A stretch of 64,000 nucleotides of DNA from Bubalus kerabau (lineage: Eukaryota; Chordata; Mammalia; Artiodactyla; Bovidae): contig NC_073635.1 of the NCBI RefSeq assembly GCF_029407905.1, positions 34,959,501-35,023,500 on the forward strand, written 5' to 3'. Both the position numbers and the translations under genes were made by a program. Below, piece after piece: positions 46,471 through 57,567 of the stretch (position 1 is the first letter of the stretch; the number at the start of each line of letters is the position of its first letter). Below the pieces are notes generated by a model. The model had not been told where the DNA came from. It saw only the letters and a program-made list of their open reading frames with translations, and searched no databases.

Positions 46471-47489
46471 AAATGAGGAAATAGATCATAAATACTAATA
46501 AACAAAAAGAGTACGCATAGGAGAGTTATTCATTGCTTCCTTTTGTTGCTGTTAATGAAATATAGTTAGACAGCTATTGCAACAATCAGGGAAAATTACT
46601 CCCTAATGAAAAATACTTCTTCTGGCTATCCATGGGAAATTATGAAATATGGAAACTACTATCAGTTAACCTCAGAAGATGAGTTTTTAAAAAAAATTTT
46701 GGAGCTGATAGAAACTTCATCTTCATTTTCTAGATAAATGATGAAGGTTAGTGAACAGTTTCTTAGAAATGACTTAACTCATCTCTTCAAATCTGTGAGT
46801 TTTCATTCTGATTTAAGAGAGATTTGGAAAAAGAACTCTGAGGAGTAGAAACACTGCTATTTTCCTCCCAGGCATGATTACATTCTTAACTTTGTCGATA
46901 GATTCCAGATATGCAGTCTGCCATTATAAAGGACCTTTTTACAATGGACAGGGATTAAAAAAAACATCAGTCAGGGTACTCCAGTTAACTTGACTTTGCA
47001 GAGTTCAAAACTCAGCCAGTTTCTGCCCAGACGGAAGGCCCAGGAGGCTGAAAGCCATCGCATATTAAACACAACACCCAGACAGGCCATCCACAGAATT
47101 ACTTGTGGAATGCATAATTCTTTGTTTCCCAATGTTTGCAGATCATCAATCAAAAGTCCATGAATGACAAGACTCAACTTCAGAGCACAGTGGACTGGAG
47201 GGGAAAGGACTTCTCTTTGAAAAGTCACTTAAAGAGACATTTTTTGTTTCTTTTCTAACAGGAAGATCTTGGTGCATTATTTAGAACAAAACGATACATC
47301 AACTGTCCACAACCGGTAACATCTTCGAAAGGTCAGTCAATAAAGCAAATGTGTGCGTAGCTTCCAAGGTGCTCAGGACAGAGAAGGGCCCCAGAACACC
47401 CAAGATGCCTCTTAGAACACGGCTGACTCATAAGCAGTCCTGAAGATGAGTCTATTTAAGATGTTCCTGAAAGGAGCTTATACTCAGCA
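46471..47489. other. Intronic sequence, nothing recognised
   Basis: 1 kb of apparently unique AT-rich sequence. No exon found. Confidence 0.5.
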
Positions 47490-47712
47490 TGCTGCTGCTG
47501 CTAAGTCTCTTCAGTCATGTCCAACTCTGTGTGACCCCCTGGACGGTAGCGCACCAGGCTCCTCTGTCCCCAGGATTCTCCAGGCATGAACACTGGAGTG
47601 GAGCCATGCCCTCCTCCAGGGGATCTTCCCGACCCAGGGATTGAACCTGCATCTCTTAGATCTTTAGCATTGACAGGTGGGTTCTTTACCACTAGCACCA
47701 TCTGGGAAGTCC
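47490..47712 (-). mobile_element. Bov-tA SINE
   Basis: Minus strand with tgctgctgctgct tail complement at the left and the ggacttcccagatggtgcta head at the right. Confidence 0.9.
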
Positions 47713-48005
47713 ATACTCAGCATGGGAAAAATAATAATCACACTGGCATTGTTGAAAGAATGTTCAAAACTCTGGCTTGGAAAACAACTGCTCCCTTGGA
47801 GCCTGGTTACTTAAGACATTGTTGGACTCTGTTCCTTGACTAGCAATGGTAACCTTCATCTTAAGAAAAAGAAGGCCCAGTAAATAGGAACATTAACATA
47901 TTCTGCTATCAATGCTTTATTTTTAAATCATTAGTAGAATGCTGATTCTTTTTAATTAATGCAAATAAACCTTAATGATTCTTTTAATTTTAAGGAGATT
48001 GTTTC
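47713..48005. other. Intronic sequence, nothing recognised
   Basis: Short unique-looking stretch between SINEs. Confidence 0.5.
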
Positions 48006-48325
48006 AGGGCTTCTCTGGTGGCTCAGTGGCAAAGAATTCTCTTGCCAATGCAGGAAACAAGGATTCAATCCCTGATCCAGGAAGATCCAACGTGGTACAG
48101 AGCAACAAAGCCACAAATACTGAGCCCAAGTTCTAGAGCCTGGGAGCCACAACTACTGAGCCCACGTACCATGACTACTGAAGCCTGTGTGCCTACAGTC
48201 TGTGCTCTACAACAAGAAAAGCCATCACAGTTGAAAGCCCACACACTGTGACTAGAGAGTAGCCCCTACTCTCTGCACCTAGAGAAAAGCCCATGCACAC
48301 ACAAGAATAAATAAATAAAACTATT
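48006..48325 (+). mobile_element. CHR-type tRNA-Glu SINE, long form
   Basis: Head gggcttctctggtggctcag followed by repeated ccacaactactgagcccacg modules and a (aata)n tail. Confidence 0.87.
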
Positions 48326-48327
48326 TA

Positions 48328-48515
48328 AAAAAATTATTCTATTGAAGTATAGTTGATTTACAATGTTATGTTAATTTCTGCTGTGCCACAGACTGATTTA
48401 GTTATACAAATATATACATTCTCTTTCATTATTGTTTATCACAGATTATTGAATATAGTTTCCTGTGCTACACAGTGAGACCTTATTGTTTAATGATTCT
48501 ATTCTTTTAATAAAA
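48328..48515 (-). mobile_element. L1 LINE, 3' end
   Basis: Complement of the L1 3' end (ttgaagtatagttgatttac, gttatgttaatttctgctgt, tttcctgtgctacacagtga). The upstream CHR SINE joins it at its A-rich end. Confidence 0.82.
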
Positions 48516-48711
48516 TATGGTAAACATTAAAGTATACAGAACTATGAGTTATGGTTACCAGAATCAACTTCTTTTGTCTCAGTGAGACACATGAATCGAA
48601 CGTATTGAGAAGGGAATTGTTCAATACTTGGCTAAAGGAGGAAGTCATCACCAGTCATCAACTGGAAAAGAATTCAGCTGATAAGAATGCATTTAAAAAA
48701 ACACAGACGTG

Positions 48712-48928
48712 GGACTTCCCTAGTGGTCCGTGGTTGAGAATCCACCTTGCAGTTCAGGGGACCCATGTTCGATCCCTGGTCGGGAAACTAAGATCCCACA
48801 TGCTGCAGAGCAACTAAATCTGTACGCCACAACTACAGAGTTTTCACACTGCAGCAAAAGATTCCGTGTGCCACAACCAAGACCTGAGGCGTCCAAGCAA
48901 ATAAGCAAATAAATATAAATAAAAAACA
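48712..48928 (+). mobile_element. CHR-type tRNA-Glu SINE next to a coding exon
   Basis: Head gtgggacttccctagtggtc, B-box tgttcgatccctggtcggga, ending aataaatataaataaaaaac. It lies antisense to TNFRSF19, and its 3' end is about 35 bp from the donor of the next exon. Confidence 0.87.
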
Positions 48929-48963
48929 CAGGCGTACGACCGTCCCACACACCCAACAGTTAC

Positions 48964-49074
48964 CTTGGACAACTCCATGCCTGGCCCACACTGGTTGCAC
49001 AGAACACAGCTTCCTGACTGGTCCCTGAATTCCTGCTGTCCGCAGTCTCCTGTTTCACAAATCACTCCACACGC
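48964..49074 (-). CDS. TNFRSF19: TNFRSF19 coding exon: signal cleavage region and first cysteine-rich domain
   Basis: This is the second coding exon of TNFRSF19, 111 bp. The acceptor is tttttttcag (AG at 49,076-49,075) and the donor is AAG|GTAACT at 48,963-48,958. It is phase 0 at both ends and gives 37 codons: ACGVICETGDCGQQEF, then RDQSGSCVLCNQCGPGMELSK. The order and spacing of cysteines and the CNQCGPGMELSK block match the start of the TROY ectodomain. The signal peptide is probably cut near the beginning of this exon. Being frame-neutral, the exon could be skipped without a frameshift, at the cost of the first half-domain. Confidence 0.96.
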
Positions 49075-49799
49075 CTGAAAAAAAACATTTCACAAAACGT
49101 TATCTTAAGGTGAGGTAATTTTGTTTTTCACAAAAAGGGAACAGTATCTTCAGTATTATCGACATAACCACTGAAGGTAAACATTAATTCAGAGTGAGAC
49201 CAATTCAGTTTCCACTTTAGGAAGGAAAACCACTTTCTGGAAAAGTCAGCGAAACAATTCAAGCCCGAGTCCTCTCTCTGCTTCTGAATGAGAACTCCCC
49301 TTTTCTGGAATCAATCGCCATCTTCTTCCTACACATTTGTGAACCCAAGGTAAAAATTGCTAGAAGCTATTCTCTTTTCTAAGTGAGAAGATGACTTAAA
49401 AGAACAGATATGCAGAGACCCAGGGTACTTCTTCAACTGGAAAAATTCTGAATTTAAAAATTGTATTTTTTTGATTTTTAATATAAACATATTCAGCTAT
49501 AATGAATTGAATAATAAATAAATAAATGGAACATATAGACTGGCCTCAAGAATTCTGCTATTATCTTTTAGACATATCTAACACCCAACTTTGATGCAGA
49601 AGTTTCCACCTTTTCAGTTGAATTACATTTACTTAGAGTCCATCATTCAAAAAATTCTGACAATACTGAGATCAGTAAAATTCCTAATAATTATGATGAT
49701 GACAAAAATGGCCAAATCCTCTGCTCTTCAAAGTAAAAGTGTTACTTTCCTATTGATTGCCATTTTGCCACTTAATTGGGACCTAACAATATCCTTTTT
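49075..49799. other. Intron, nothing recognised
   Basis: Unique-looking AT-rich sequence immediately upstream (gene sense) of the cysteine exon. Confidence 0.5.
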
Positions 49800-50285
49800 C
49801 TAAAAATTGAAGTATTGGTGATTTTCAATGTTGTGCTAATTTCTGCTGTATAGCAAAGTGACTCAATCATACATACATATTTACACATATATATGTATGC
49901 ACAAATGCTAAGTCATTTCAGTCGTGTATGACTCTTTGCAACCCCATTGACTGTAGCCCGCCAAGCTCCTCTGTCCATGGGATTCTCCAGGCAAGAATAC
50001 TGAAGTGGGTTGCCATGCCCTCCTCCAGAGGATCTTCCCAACCCAGGGATTGAACTCACATCTCTTACATCACTGCATTGGCAGGCAGGTTCTTTACCAC
50101 TATATATGTATATACTTTATTTTTTAATATTCTTTTCCATTATGGTTTATCACAGGATATGAACATAGTTCTCTGTGCTATACAGTAGGACTTTTTGTTT
50201 ATCCATCCTATATATAACAGTTTGCACCTGCTAACCTTAACCTCCCATTCCATCTCTCCCCCTTGGCAATTGAAAGTCTGTTCTC
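49800..50285 (-). mobile_element. L1 LINE 3' end, split by a Bov-tA
   Basis: Complement of the L1 3' end in two pieces, 49,800-49,898 (attgaagtattggtgatttt, tgtatagcaaagtgactcaa) and 50,112-50,285 (tatggtttatcacaggatat, cagtaggactttttgtttat). Confidence 0.85.
49899..50100 (-). mobile_element. Bov-tA SINE inserted in L1, with 11-bp TSD
   Basis: Minus-strand Bov-tA missing the last bases of the head. It is flanked by tatatatgtat at 49,888-49,898 and 50,101-50,111. Confidence 0.88.
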
Positions 50286-51211
50286 TATGTCCTTACAATA
50301 TACTTTGGTTCACAGCATAGGTCTTAAATGGAAGGACTATCTACTTTGCAAAAACAAAGGTTGTAAGTTATTTTCAAGATACAGACTTTATTTCTTATTT
50401 TACCTAAAGACAGTTAAGTTCATCTTATATGTGCGCTCATCCTACAAAAGTATGTATATCTGCTTCTTAATAGCTGGTGTTTCATTAAAAAGTGTTGGAA
50501 TTAATAGAATCTCAGACTGGTGACAACATTCAGTTCAAACTCTCTTGCCAAGCAAGGACCCCTTCAGTAATATTCCTGATGCTAATTCTGTTGCCCTAAA
50601 TGAAAACTGAGAGCTTCAGGAGGCATGGGCAGAATAGAGACTGGAGTGTGCAATGCTCTTTACACGGAGGTGCATAGAATGGGCTTTAGTAGTGACAGCA
50701 TGGGCATGTGCAGTTATTCAGTACAAACCGCCTCCACTTGAAGCAAATATCTACAACAATGTCATCCAACCTCTTTAAATAAAATCCCAGCCTTATCCTC
50801 TAGAGCAAGCAGGAGGGAGAATTCAAGGTGGGGTTCAAGATCCTAATTTGGGGCTAAAAGTTTAGTAATCACCTCCAGCCTCTCTTAACCACACTTGACA
50901 ACCAATCTTAGAGGAAAGTGTTAGTCACTCCAGGAGTCACCTGCCTGTGAGCCCATGAAGCATCATTATCCTGGGGCTATAAGTAATGCCATGACTTGAT
51001 GATCTCATCGAGATTGAAATAAATAAGTGCAATTATTGCCACAAAAGTCAAGACCCAACAGCAACCTCTGACTTATTAATTAAATGCAACAATGATAAAA
51101 GGAATTTGAAAGAAAATTTTGAAGATATGGGGTTAAAAATGGGAAATAGATTGGGTACTAGTTCTATGAATTTTTCCCCTACATTCTTATGAAAGTTAAG
51201 AGTTGACTTAC
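50286..51211. other. Intron, nothing recognised
   Basis: About 0.9 kb without identifiable repeats or exons. Confidence 0.5.
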
Positions 51212-51311
51212 CAAACAGGCTAGTAAAACTACAACCGTGAAAGATTTCTGTTGCCTGAGTAGCACCTTTGAAGCCATTGCTCTTATTAAATGTATTTCTG
51301 GTTGAAGAGCT
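51212..51311 (-). CDS. TNFRSF19: TNFRSF19 start-codon exon (CDS 51,212-51,277)
   Basis: This is the first coding exon of TNFRSF19. The acceptor ctcttttag places the exon start at 51,311. The donor is TTG|GTAAGT at 51,211-51,206. After 34 bases of 5'UTR, the ATG at 51,277-51,275 opens 22 codons: MASKVLLRQQKSFTVVVLLA, then CL. The hydrophobic run FTVVVLLACL is a signal-peptide core. The frame joins the next exon in phase 0. The start has A at -3 (gagcaATGG) and G at +4, a good Kozak context, and it is the first ATG in the exon. A second AG two bases downstream gives an alternative acceptor that would not alter the protein. Confidence 0.93.
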
Positions 51312-51719
51312 CTAAAAGAGAAGAAGATACAGTTAATGTTAATCCAGGAGTGACTGCTTTGTATTTACTACACAGTGCTACCCTTTACTATATACACTAG
51401 TAAAACATAATACTATTTCGTATATTAATAAAACAAAATATCATTTATGTTTTAAAAAGAACTCATCTTTTTCAAAGATACCAGAGATAAATACTAAACA
51501 ACTCTTTAAAAATTTAGGTTATGAGAACTGAAGCTTTGTCAACCTACACAGTACATAGAAAACACCTACCGGCTCTGAATTCCTAGGCAACACATGCCTT
51601 TATTTTCTTTCTGTCCAAGTCTCTACAGTGTCAACTTCACCCAGCAGAAAATTACATTCATACTTACAGAAACTTCCCATTTATATGGGTTTAGTCATAT
51701 AGGATGATACCGATGATAA
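51312..51719. other. Intron, nothing recognised
   Basis: AT-rich, no identified element. Confidence 0.5.
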
Positions 51720-51920
51720 AATAACTAACACATGCTAAGCACACAACGCCATTCTTAGCAGAACTCATTTCATCTTCACAACTACCCTAGAAGGTGGATG
51801 CTGTCATTTTCCCCACTTTAGAGATGAGGAAACTAAGGCTCATTAAGGGCTGAGTCACTTGCCTCGGGCGACACTGGTGGTAAGAGGCAGAGCTGGATGC
51901 CAACCCCGGTGGGTGGCTCC
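51720..51920 (-). mobile_element. MIR SINE
   Basis: A well-kept complement of MIR: ctcatttcatcttcacaact, ccccactttagagatgagga, ctcattaagggctgagtcac, taagaggcagagctggatgc. The best-preserved MIR in the window. Confidence 0.85.
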
Positions 51921-52297
51921 AGTGTCCCCATGACAGACACCGTGAAATCAACCTGCTCCATTGAATACAAACTGCGTGCTTGTGTCTCAGATCTTGAGCT
52001 TCACTAAGAAGCAAGAACAACTAACATCTGGCATTTGTAAACTCTTCCCCAAACCAGTACAGTGCAAATTATCTACTAGCAGAAAAATGAGCATTTATTA
52101 AAAAAAAAAAAAACACACCTAAAAATCATTTACAAGTGATGAACTGGAGGCACTACCCTGACACTTCAAGAAGAACAAACTAAACCTCTTTCTCTTTGCC
52201 AAATGCAGAGACAAGTGTGTTTTGTTTTGTTTTTACAGACTCACGCCATGTCAAGAGAAGAGATTTATTTGAACTTTTTTAAAAAGTAAAGACTCAC

Positions 52298-52372
52298 CTG
52301 TTCCCTCCACCAGTCAGGCAGAGGAACAGTGGTTCAGTTTCTAACAAGAACTCAGAGCAGATAGCCTGACTA
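52298..52372 (-). other. TNFRSF19: Probable non-coding 5'UTR exon of TNFRSF19
   Basis: On the minus strand there is a strong donor AACAG|GTGAGT (GT at 52,297-52,296). Upstream of it, a polypyrimidine tract ends tttctttccaag (AG at 52,374-52,373). Together they bound a 75-bp segment between the CpG island and the start-codon exon. It contains no ATG, so it could be either an internal 5'UTR exon or the 3' part of an alternative first exon. This is inferred from splice signals only. Confidence 0.45.
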
Positions 52373-52937
52373 CTTGGAAAGAAACCAGAGCAAAAATCAA
52401 ACAGCTCAAGAAAAACAGCAACAGTAACAACAAAGGAAGCAGGCTGAGCTGAGCAGGCTGCTGTCCCAACTGTGGACCAAACAGCCAGCCTGGGGCACCC
52501 CACCCCTGCCAGGAGACTGTCCAGGTGGTCATCCCGGCTGCCCCAGCAGGTCCAAACATCAGCAACAAAAAGTCATTTTTAAATTTGGTTGAGTGAATAA
52601 CCCATTTTGAATGAATTCAAACAGCTCTTTTTTTTTCTTTTCCAGCTTCTTGATCATAGCTTTCCTCACCCCCCTTGCATATCTCAAAATCATCCAGCAA
52701 TTACCCAACCATGCAACCTGCTGCTGTGTAGACGCAGGATAGGGATCAGAAGATAGCATCACATTCCCTGAATGGTATGCTTCAGGCTGTCTCTTTCCCA
52801 GCAGGGCCCTCAATTTTTTTTTAAGATAAAAAACACAAAACCTATATGGAATTAAACTAACACAGAAAAGAGGTTATAAATACCAAAGTATATACATAGA
52901 ACACGAGGAATAAAGAGATTGCTAGAGTCTCTGCACC
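52373..52937. other. Intron, nothing recognised
   Basis: A/T runs near 52,628 and 52,813. No repeat family recognised. Confidence 0.5.
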
Positions 52938-53103
52938 GTTGTTATTGTTCAGTGGCCAAGTCGTGTCTGACTCTTTGCAACCCCATGGACCGATACACAC
53001 CAAGCTTCCCTGTCCTTGACTATCTCTCGGAGTTTGCTCAAACTCATGTCCACTGAGTCAGTGACGCCATCCAACCATCTCATCCTCTGTCATCCCCTTC
53101 TTC
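52938..53103 (-). mobile_element. BovB LINE, 165-bp 3' fragment
   Basis: Complement of the BovB end (aagtcgtgtctgactctttg, agtcagtgacgccatccaac, tcatcctctgtcatcccctt), divergent from the other copies near 53,000. Confidence 0.87.
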
Positions 53104-53637
53104 TAGAGTCTGTGAATAATCAGTCTATAGTTGAACGTCCAGTTAGGACAGATAACTCTACTGGGGCATGGTGCTAATTACTGTGGAAGGCAGACAAAAC
53201 ATGTAGCATCTTCTTGTAAAGACGACTGATGACACACACCTCAAGCTAGAAGTCAAGGCAATTCGATTCTGACTTCACAAGACACGCCCATTTTATGTAC
53301 AAAAATAAATATGGCAAAATATTATCAATGGTTTAGGTTTATACTGTGGCAATCTGGGGGGATTTTTTACCCTCTTTATCCTGAACATTCTTTGTAGTAT
53401 AAATATTTCATTAATAATGAAACAAATACATGTATAGTGCTTTGGGGGCCAAAAATGTAAGTAACATGATCCTTCTTAAAAGTTTATAAATTAAAAAAGG
53501 TGATGAGATAAAAACCATACATATACTACCCAAAAAGGAGAACACTGAACAAAGTACTATGATTTTTGCATCACAAAATTTTTTTAGATGATACGGTAGA
53601 CAAAAATTAATGAAACTAGACCCAATGTGCTGATGTG
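53104..53637. other. Intron, nothing recognised
   Basis: AT-rich sequence without identifiable elements. Confidence 0.5.
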
Positions 53638-53932
53638 TATTGGGTTAGCCAAAAAGTTCGGGCTTCCCGTGTGGCTCAGCAGGTAAAGAATTTGCTTGCA
53701 ATGTGGGAGACCTGGGTTCGATCTCTGGGTTGGAAAGATCCCCTGGTTAAGGGAAAGGCTACCCACTCCAGTATTCTGACCTGGAGAATTTCATGGCCTA
53801 TACAGACCATGGGGTCGCAAAGAGTCGGACACGACTGAGCAACTTTCACTTTCACTTTTTTCTTTCACCCAAAAAAGTTCATTCAGGTTTTCTGGTAAGA
53901 TGTTATGGGAACTTTCTGACCAGCCCAAAATA
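53638..53932. mobile_element. Mini-mariner (MITE) split by a Bov-tA
   Basis: Left end tattgggttagccaaaaag, right end actttctgaccagcccaaaa, which form mariner-type inverted ends. Without the SINE the element is about 80 bp, flanked by TA. Confidence 0.8.
53659..53871 (+). mobile_element. Bov-tA SINE inside the mini-mariner, with TSD
   Basis: Full-length Bov-tA starting gggcttcccgtgtggctcag. The mariner bases aaaaagttc occur on both sides (53,650-53,658 and 53,872-53,880), marking its target-site duplication. Confidence 0.92.
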
Positions 53933-54179
53933 TTATCTTCCCAACACACACTAAACTGAGTAGTTTAAATGGGAAATACAAAAGGAGCACTGCTACGCCT
54001 ACATTTCCAGGGGCAGAGTGGGTTTGTGCCTGCAAATTATCTTCTAAACTCCTCGGCCACACACCTATGCCCTTTTCATCTGCCCGCTGGCCTAGAGATC
54101 TCATCACTGGTCCCTGCCCAAGCTGCCCGCCCAGCTCAGCCACACCCTGACACCCACCCTTCTGCTGCACGCCCGTGAT
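53933..54179. other. Intron, nothing recognised
   Basis: Unique-looking sequence. Confidence 0.45.
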
Positions 54180-54470
54180 CTTGCTCCTCTGGGTCTGGAG
54201 AGCCTTTCTCCTTCTGAGTCCCTCCAAGAGCCAGCTCAGTGACCACCCTGCTGAATGCTGTCCACAGCCAAGCAGAGGGAAAAGCGCGGCTCTCGTTGGC
54301 CCCACAGCCCTTTCCATGTTCACGGACAAGACCCACAACACTGCACAGCAGGTTCACTCCCCAGACGACACGGTCCTTCACAGCAGGGACCACACCTGGG
54401 ACTCCGTTCCCAGTGTCAGGCACACCAGGGTGCTCAGCGAACGTGTGTGGAATTAAGTGGATGAAGAAGC
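54180..54470 (+). mobile_element. Possible L2 LINE, 3' end
   Basis: Resembles an L2 terminus (ttcacagcagggaccacacc, tcccagtgtcaggcacacca, ggtgctcagcgaacgtgtgt), but heavily decayed. Confidence 0.45.
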
Positions 54471-54632
54471 ACAAAACAATGAAAAACACTTTCGTGGAAA
54501 ACACCTGAGATTTGGTTGCGGATGACAGATCTAATTCTTCTGTGGTGCACAGGGTAAATATTTTTTGTTTCAGACAAATATACATATATATGTGAAATCT
54601 TACTACCTGCTCAAGGCATTCAGTACATTAGA

Positions 54633-54853
54633 TTGCATGCTCAGTCACTTCATAGGTGTCCGACTCTTTGTGACACCATGGACTGTGGGCCACCAGGCTC
54701 CTCTGTCCGTGGGATTCTCCTGGTAAGAATACTGGAGCAGGTTGCCATGCCCTCCTCCAGGGGATCTTCCTGACCCAGGGACTGAACCCGAGTCCCCTGC
54801 GTCTCCTGCACTGCAGGCAGATTCTTTACCTGCTGAGCCATCAGGGAAGCCCA
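54633..54853 (-). mobile_element. Bov-tA SINE
   Basis: Minus strand with gggcttccctgatggctcag head at the right. It contains a small duplication (gtcccctgcgtctcctgcac) in the head region. Confidence 0.9.
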
Positions 54854-55139
54854 CATTAGATCAGGAGACAGGATTAAATGACATAGTGACGTATTTTTAA
54901 ATAACTTAATTCACTTTAAAAATGCAAGCGGTCATTCACAGAAGATTTCTTAAACTGGGAACTGGGGGCTGAAATGTGCCAATGAACTATGTCACTTCTC
55001 TTTTCTGTGGCTTCTCTTTTAACCTGGCTTTTTATACCAAGAGGCTGAGAAGTAGTTTAGGCTTGGGCGGACTATCTATGGAGTGGCTATGGTGGTATAA
55101 AGGCCAAGTTCAAATAGTCTTCTGCAGGTAAACCCAGAT
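54854..55139. other. Intron, nothing recognised
   Basis: Short unique-looking stretch before a BovB copy. Confidence 0.45.
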
Positions 55140-56914
55140 ATACCCATTTGAATGCGGAGTTCCAAAGAATAGCAAGGAGAGATAAGAAAGCCTTCCTCAG
55201 AGATCAATGCAAAGAAATAGAGGAAAACAATAGAATGGGGAAAACTAGAGATCACTTCAAGAAAAGTAGAGATACCATGGGAACATTTGATGCAAAGATG
55301 GGCACAATAAAGGACAGAAATGGCATGGACTTTACAGAAGCACAAGATATTAAGAAGAGGTGGCAAGAATACACAGAAAAACTGTATAAAAAGATTTTCA
55401 TGACCCAGATAATCACGATGGTGTGATCACTCACATAGAGCCAGACATCCTGGAACACAAAGTAGGCCTTAGGAAGCATCACTACGAACAAAGCTAGTAA
55501 AGGTGATGGAATTCCAGCTGAGCTATTTCAAGTCCTAAAAGATGATGCTGTGAAAGTGCTGCACTCAATATGCCAGCAAATTTGGAAAACAGCAGTGGCC
55601 ACAGGACTGGAAAAGGTCAGTTTTCATTCCAATCCCAAAGAAAGACAATGCCAAAGAATGACCAAACTACCACACAATTGCACTCATCTAACATGCTAGC
55701 AAAGTAATGCTCAAAATTCTCCAAGCCAGGCTTCAACAGTACATGAACCATGAACTTCAGATGTTCAAGCTGGATTTAGCAAAGGCAGAAGAACCAGAGA
55801 TCAAAATGCCAACATCTGTTGGATTATCAAAAAAGCAAGAGAGTTCCAGAAAAACTTCTACTTCTGCTTTAATGACTATGCCAGAGCCTCTGACTGTGTG
55901 GACCACAACAAACTGTGGAAAATTCTGAAAGAGATGGGAATACCAGACCACCTGACCTGCCTCCTGAGAACTCTGTATGCAGGTCAAGAAGCAACAGTTA
56001 GAACTGGACATGGAACAACAGACTGGTTCCAAATAGGGAAAGGAGTAGGTCAAGGCTGTATATTGTCACCCTGCTTATTTAACTTATATGCAGAGTACAT
56101 CATGAGAAATGCTGACCTGGATGAAGCAGAAGCTGGAATCAAGATTGCTGGGAGAAATAACAATAACCTCAGATGACAGATGCAGATGACACCACACTTA
56201 CGGCAGAAAGTGAAGAAGAACTAAAGAGCCTCTTGAAAGTGAAAGAGGAGAGTGAAAAAGTTGGCTTAAAACTTAACATTCAGAAAACTAAGATCATGGC
56301 ATCCGGTCCCATCACTTCATGGCAAATAAATGGAAATAGTGAGAGACTTTATTTTGGGGGGGGGGGCTCCAAAATCACTGCAGATGGTGACTGCAGCCAT
56401 GAAATTAAAAGTCACTTGCTCCTTGGAAGAAAAGCTATGACCAACCTAGACGACATATTAAAAAGCAGAGACATTACTTTGCCAACAAAGGTCCATTTAG
56501 TCAAAGCTATGGCTTTCCCAGTAGTCATGTATGGATGTGAGAGTTGGATTCTAAAGAAAGCTGAGCACCAAAGAATTGATGCTTTTGATCTGTGGTGTTG
56601 GAGAAGACTCTTGAGAATCTGTTGAACTGCAAGGAGATCCAACCAGTCCATCCCAAAGGAAATCAGTCTTGAATATTCATTGGAAGGACTGACGTTGAAG
56701 CTGAAACTCCAATACTTTGGCCACCTGATGGGAAGAACTGACTCATTTGAAAAGACCCTGATGCTGGGAAAGATTGAAGGCAGGAGGAGAAGAGGATGAC
56801 AGAGGGTGAGATGGTTGGATGGCATCACCAACTTGATGGATATGTGTTTGAGTAAGCGCTGGGAGTTGGTGATGGAAGAGTCGGACACGACTGAGTGACT
56901 GAACTGAACTGAGG
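55140..56914 (+). mobile_element. BovB LINE, 1.8-kb 3' portion
   Basis: Plus-strand copy starting in the linker (NAEFQRIARRDKKAFLRDQC) and covering RT and the C-terminal region to the actgaactgaactgag tail. The RT box is displaced by a small rearrangement (agatgacagatgcagatgac near 56,172). An 11-G run at 56,356-56,366 adds a frame change. Several stops confirm that it is dead. Confidence 0.94.
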
Positions 56915-57189
56915 AAAACCAACCATAATTGAAAACAGCCTGCAGGTAATCGGGAATGGTCAGGAGAAAATGCAGCCAGGATCCCTGGGTTTTCAGCAAA
57001 GTCACTCTGAGATCACATATCTGTAAAGACAAAAACAGGCCCTTTCTGTGGGGTGTGGGAGGGTTTGCGGAGATAATGCAGGGAAGCGGCACAGCTGGCG
57101 TCCTGGAACAGAGTAAAGGCTTAAAGGATGATGGCTGCTGAGGATGCCATGGTTTTTGTTGCCCTTGGGAGCATCACTAACTGTGGACC
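56915..57189. other. Intron, nothing recognised
   Basis: Short stretch between BovB and a MIR. Confidence 0.45.
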
Positions 57190-57320
57190 TGACCCGAGTC
57201 TCCTCTTCTCTGAACTGGGTGCAGTGACAGGACTGCGTCCAGAATGGCTGTGAGCAATAAGTGAGCCTGACAGCTCTGAGACATGACGGTTCCCGGCACA
57301 TAATAAGTGCTCAATACAGG
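57190..57320 (+). mobile_element. MIR SINE, decayed
   Basis: MIR 3' part: gtctcctcttctctgaactg, then ttcccggcacataataagtg and ctcaatacag. Confidence 0.65.
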
Positions 57321-57343
57321 TCAGCAATGGGTGCTGACATTAT

Positions 57344-57567
57344 TGGGCCTCCCAGCTGGATCAGTGGTAAAGAACCTGCCTGCCAACGCCAGAGATGCAG
57401 GAGACCTGGGTTCGATCCCTGGCTCGGGAAGATCCCCTGGAGGAGGGAATGGCAACCCACTCTAGTATTCTTGCCTGGAGAATCCTCAAGGACAGAGGAG
57501 CCTGATAGGCTATAGTCCATGGGGTCACAAAGAGTTAGACATGACTGAAGCTACTTAGCATGAACAC
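57344..57567 (+). mobile_element. Bov-tA SINE
   Basis: Head gggcctcccagctggatcag with an insertion in the anticodon-like region, centre gggaagatcccctggaggag, end agacatgactgaagctactt. Confidence 0.9.
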
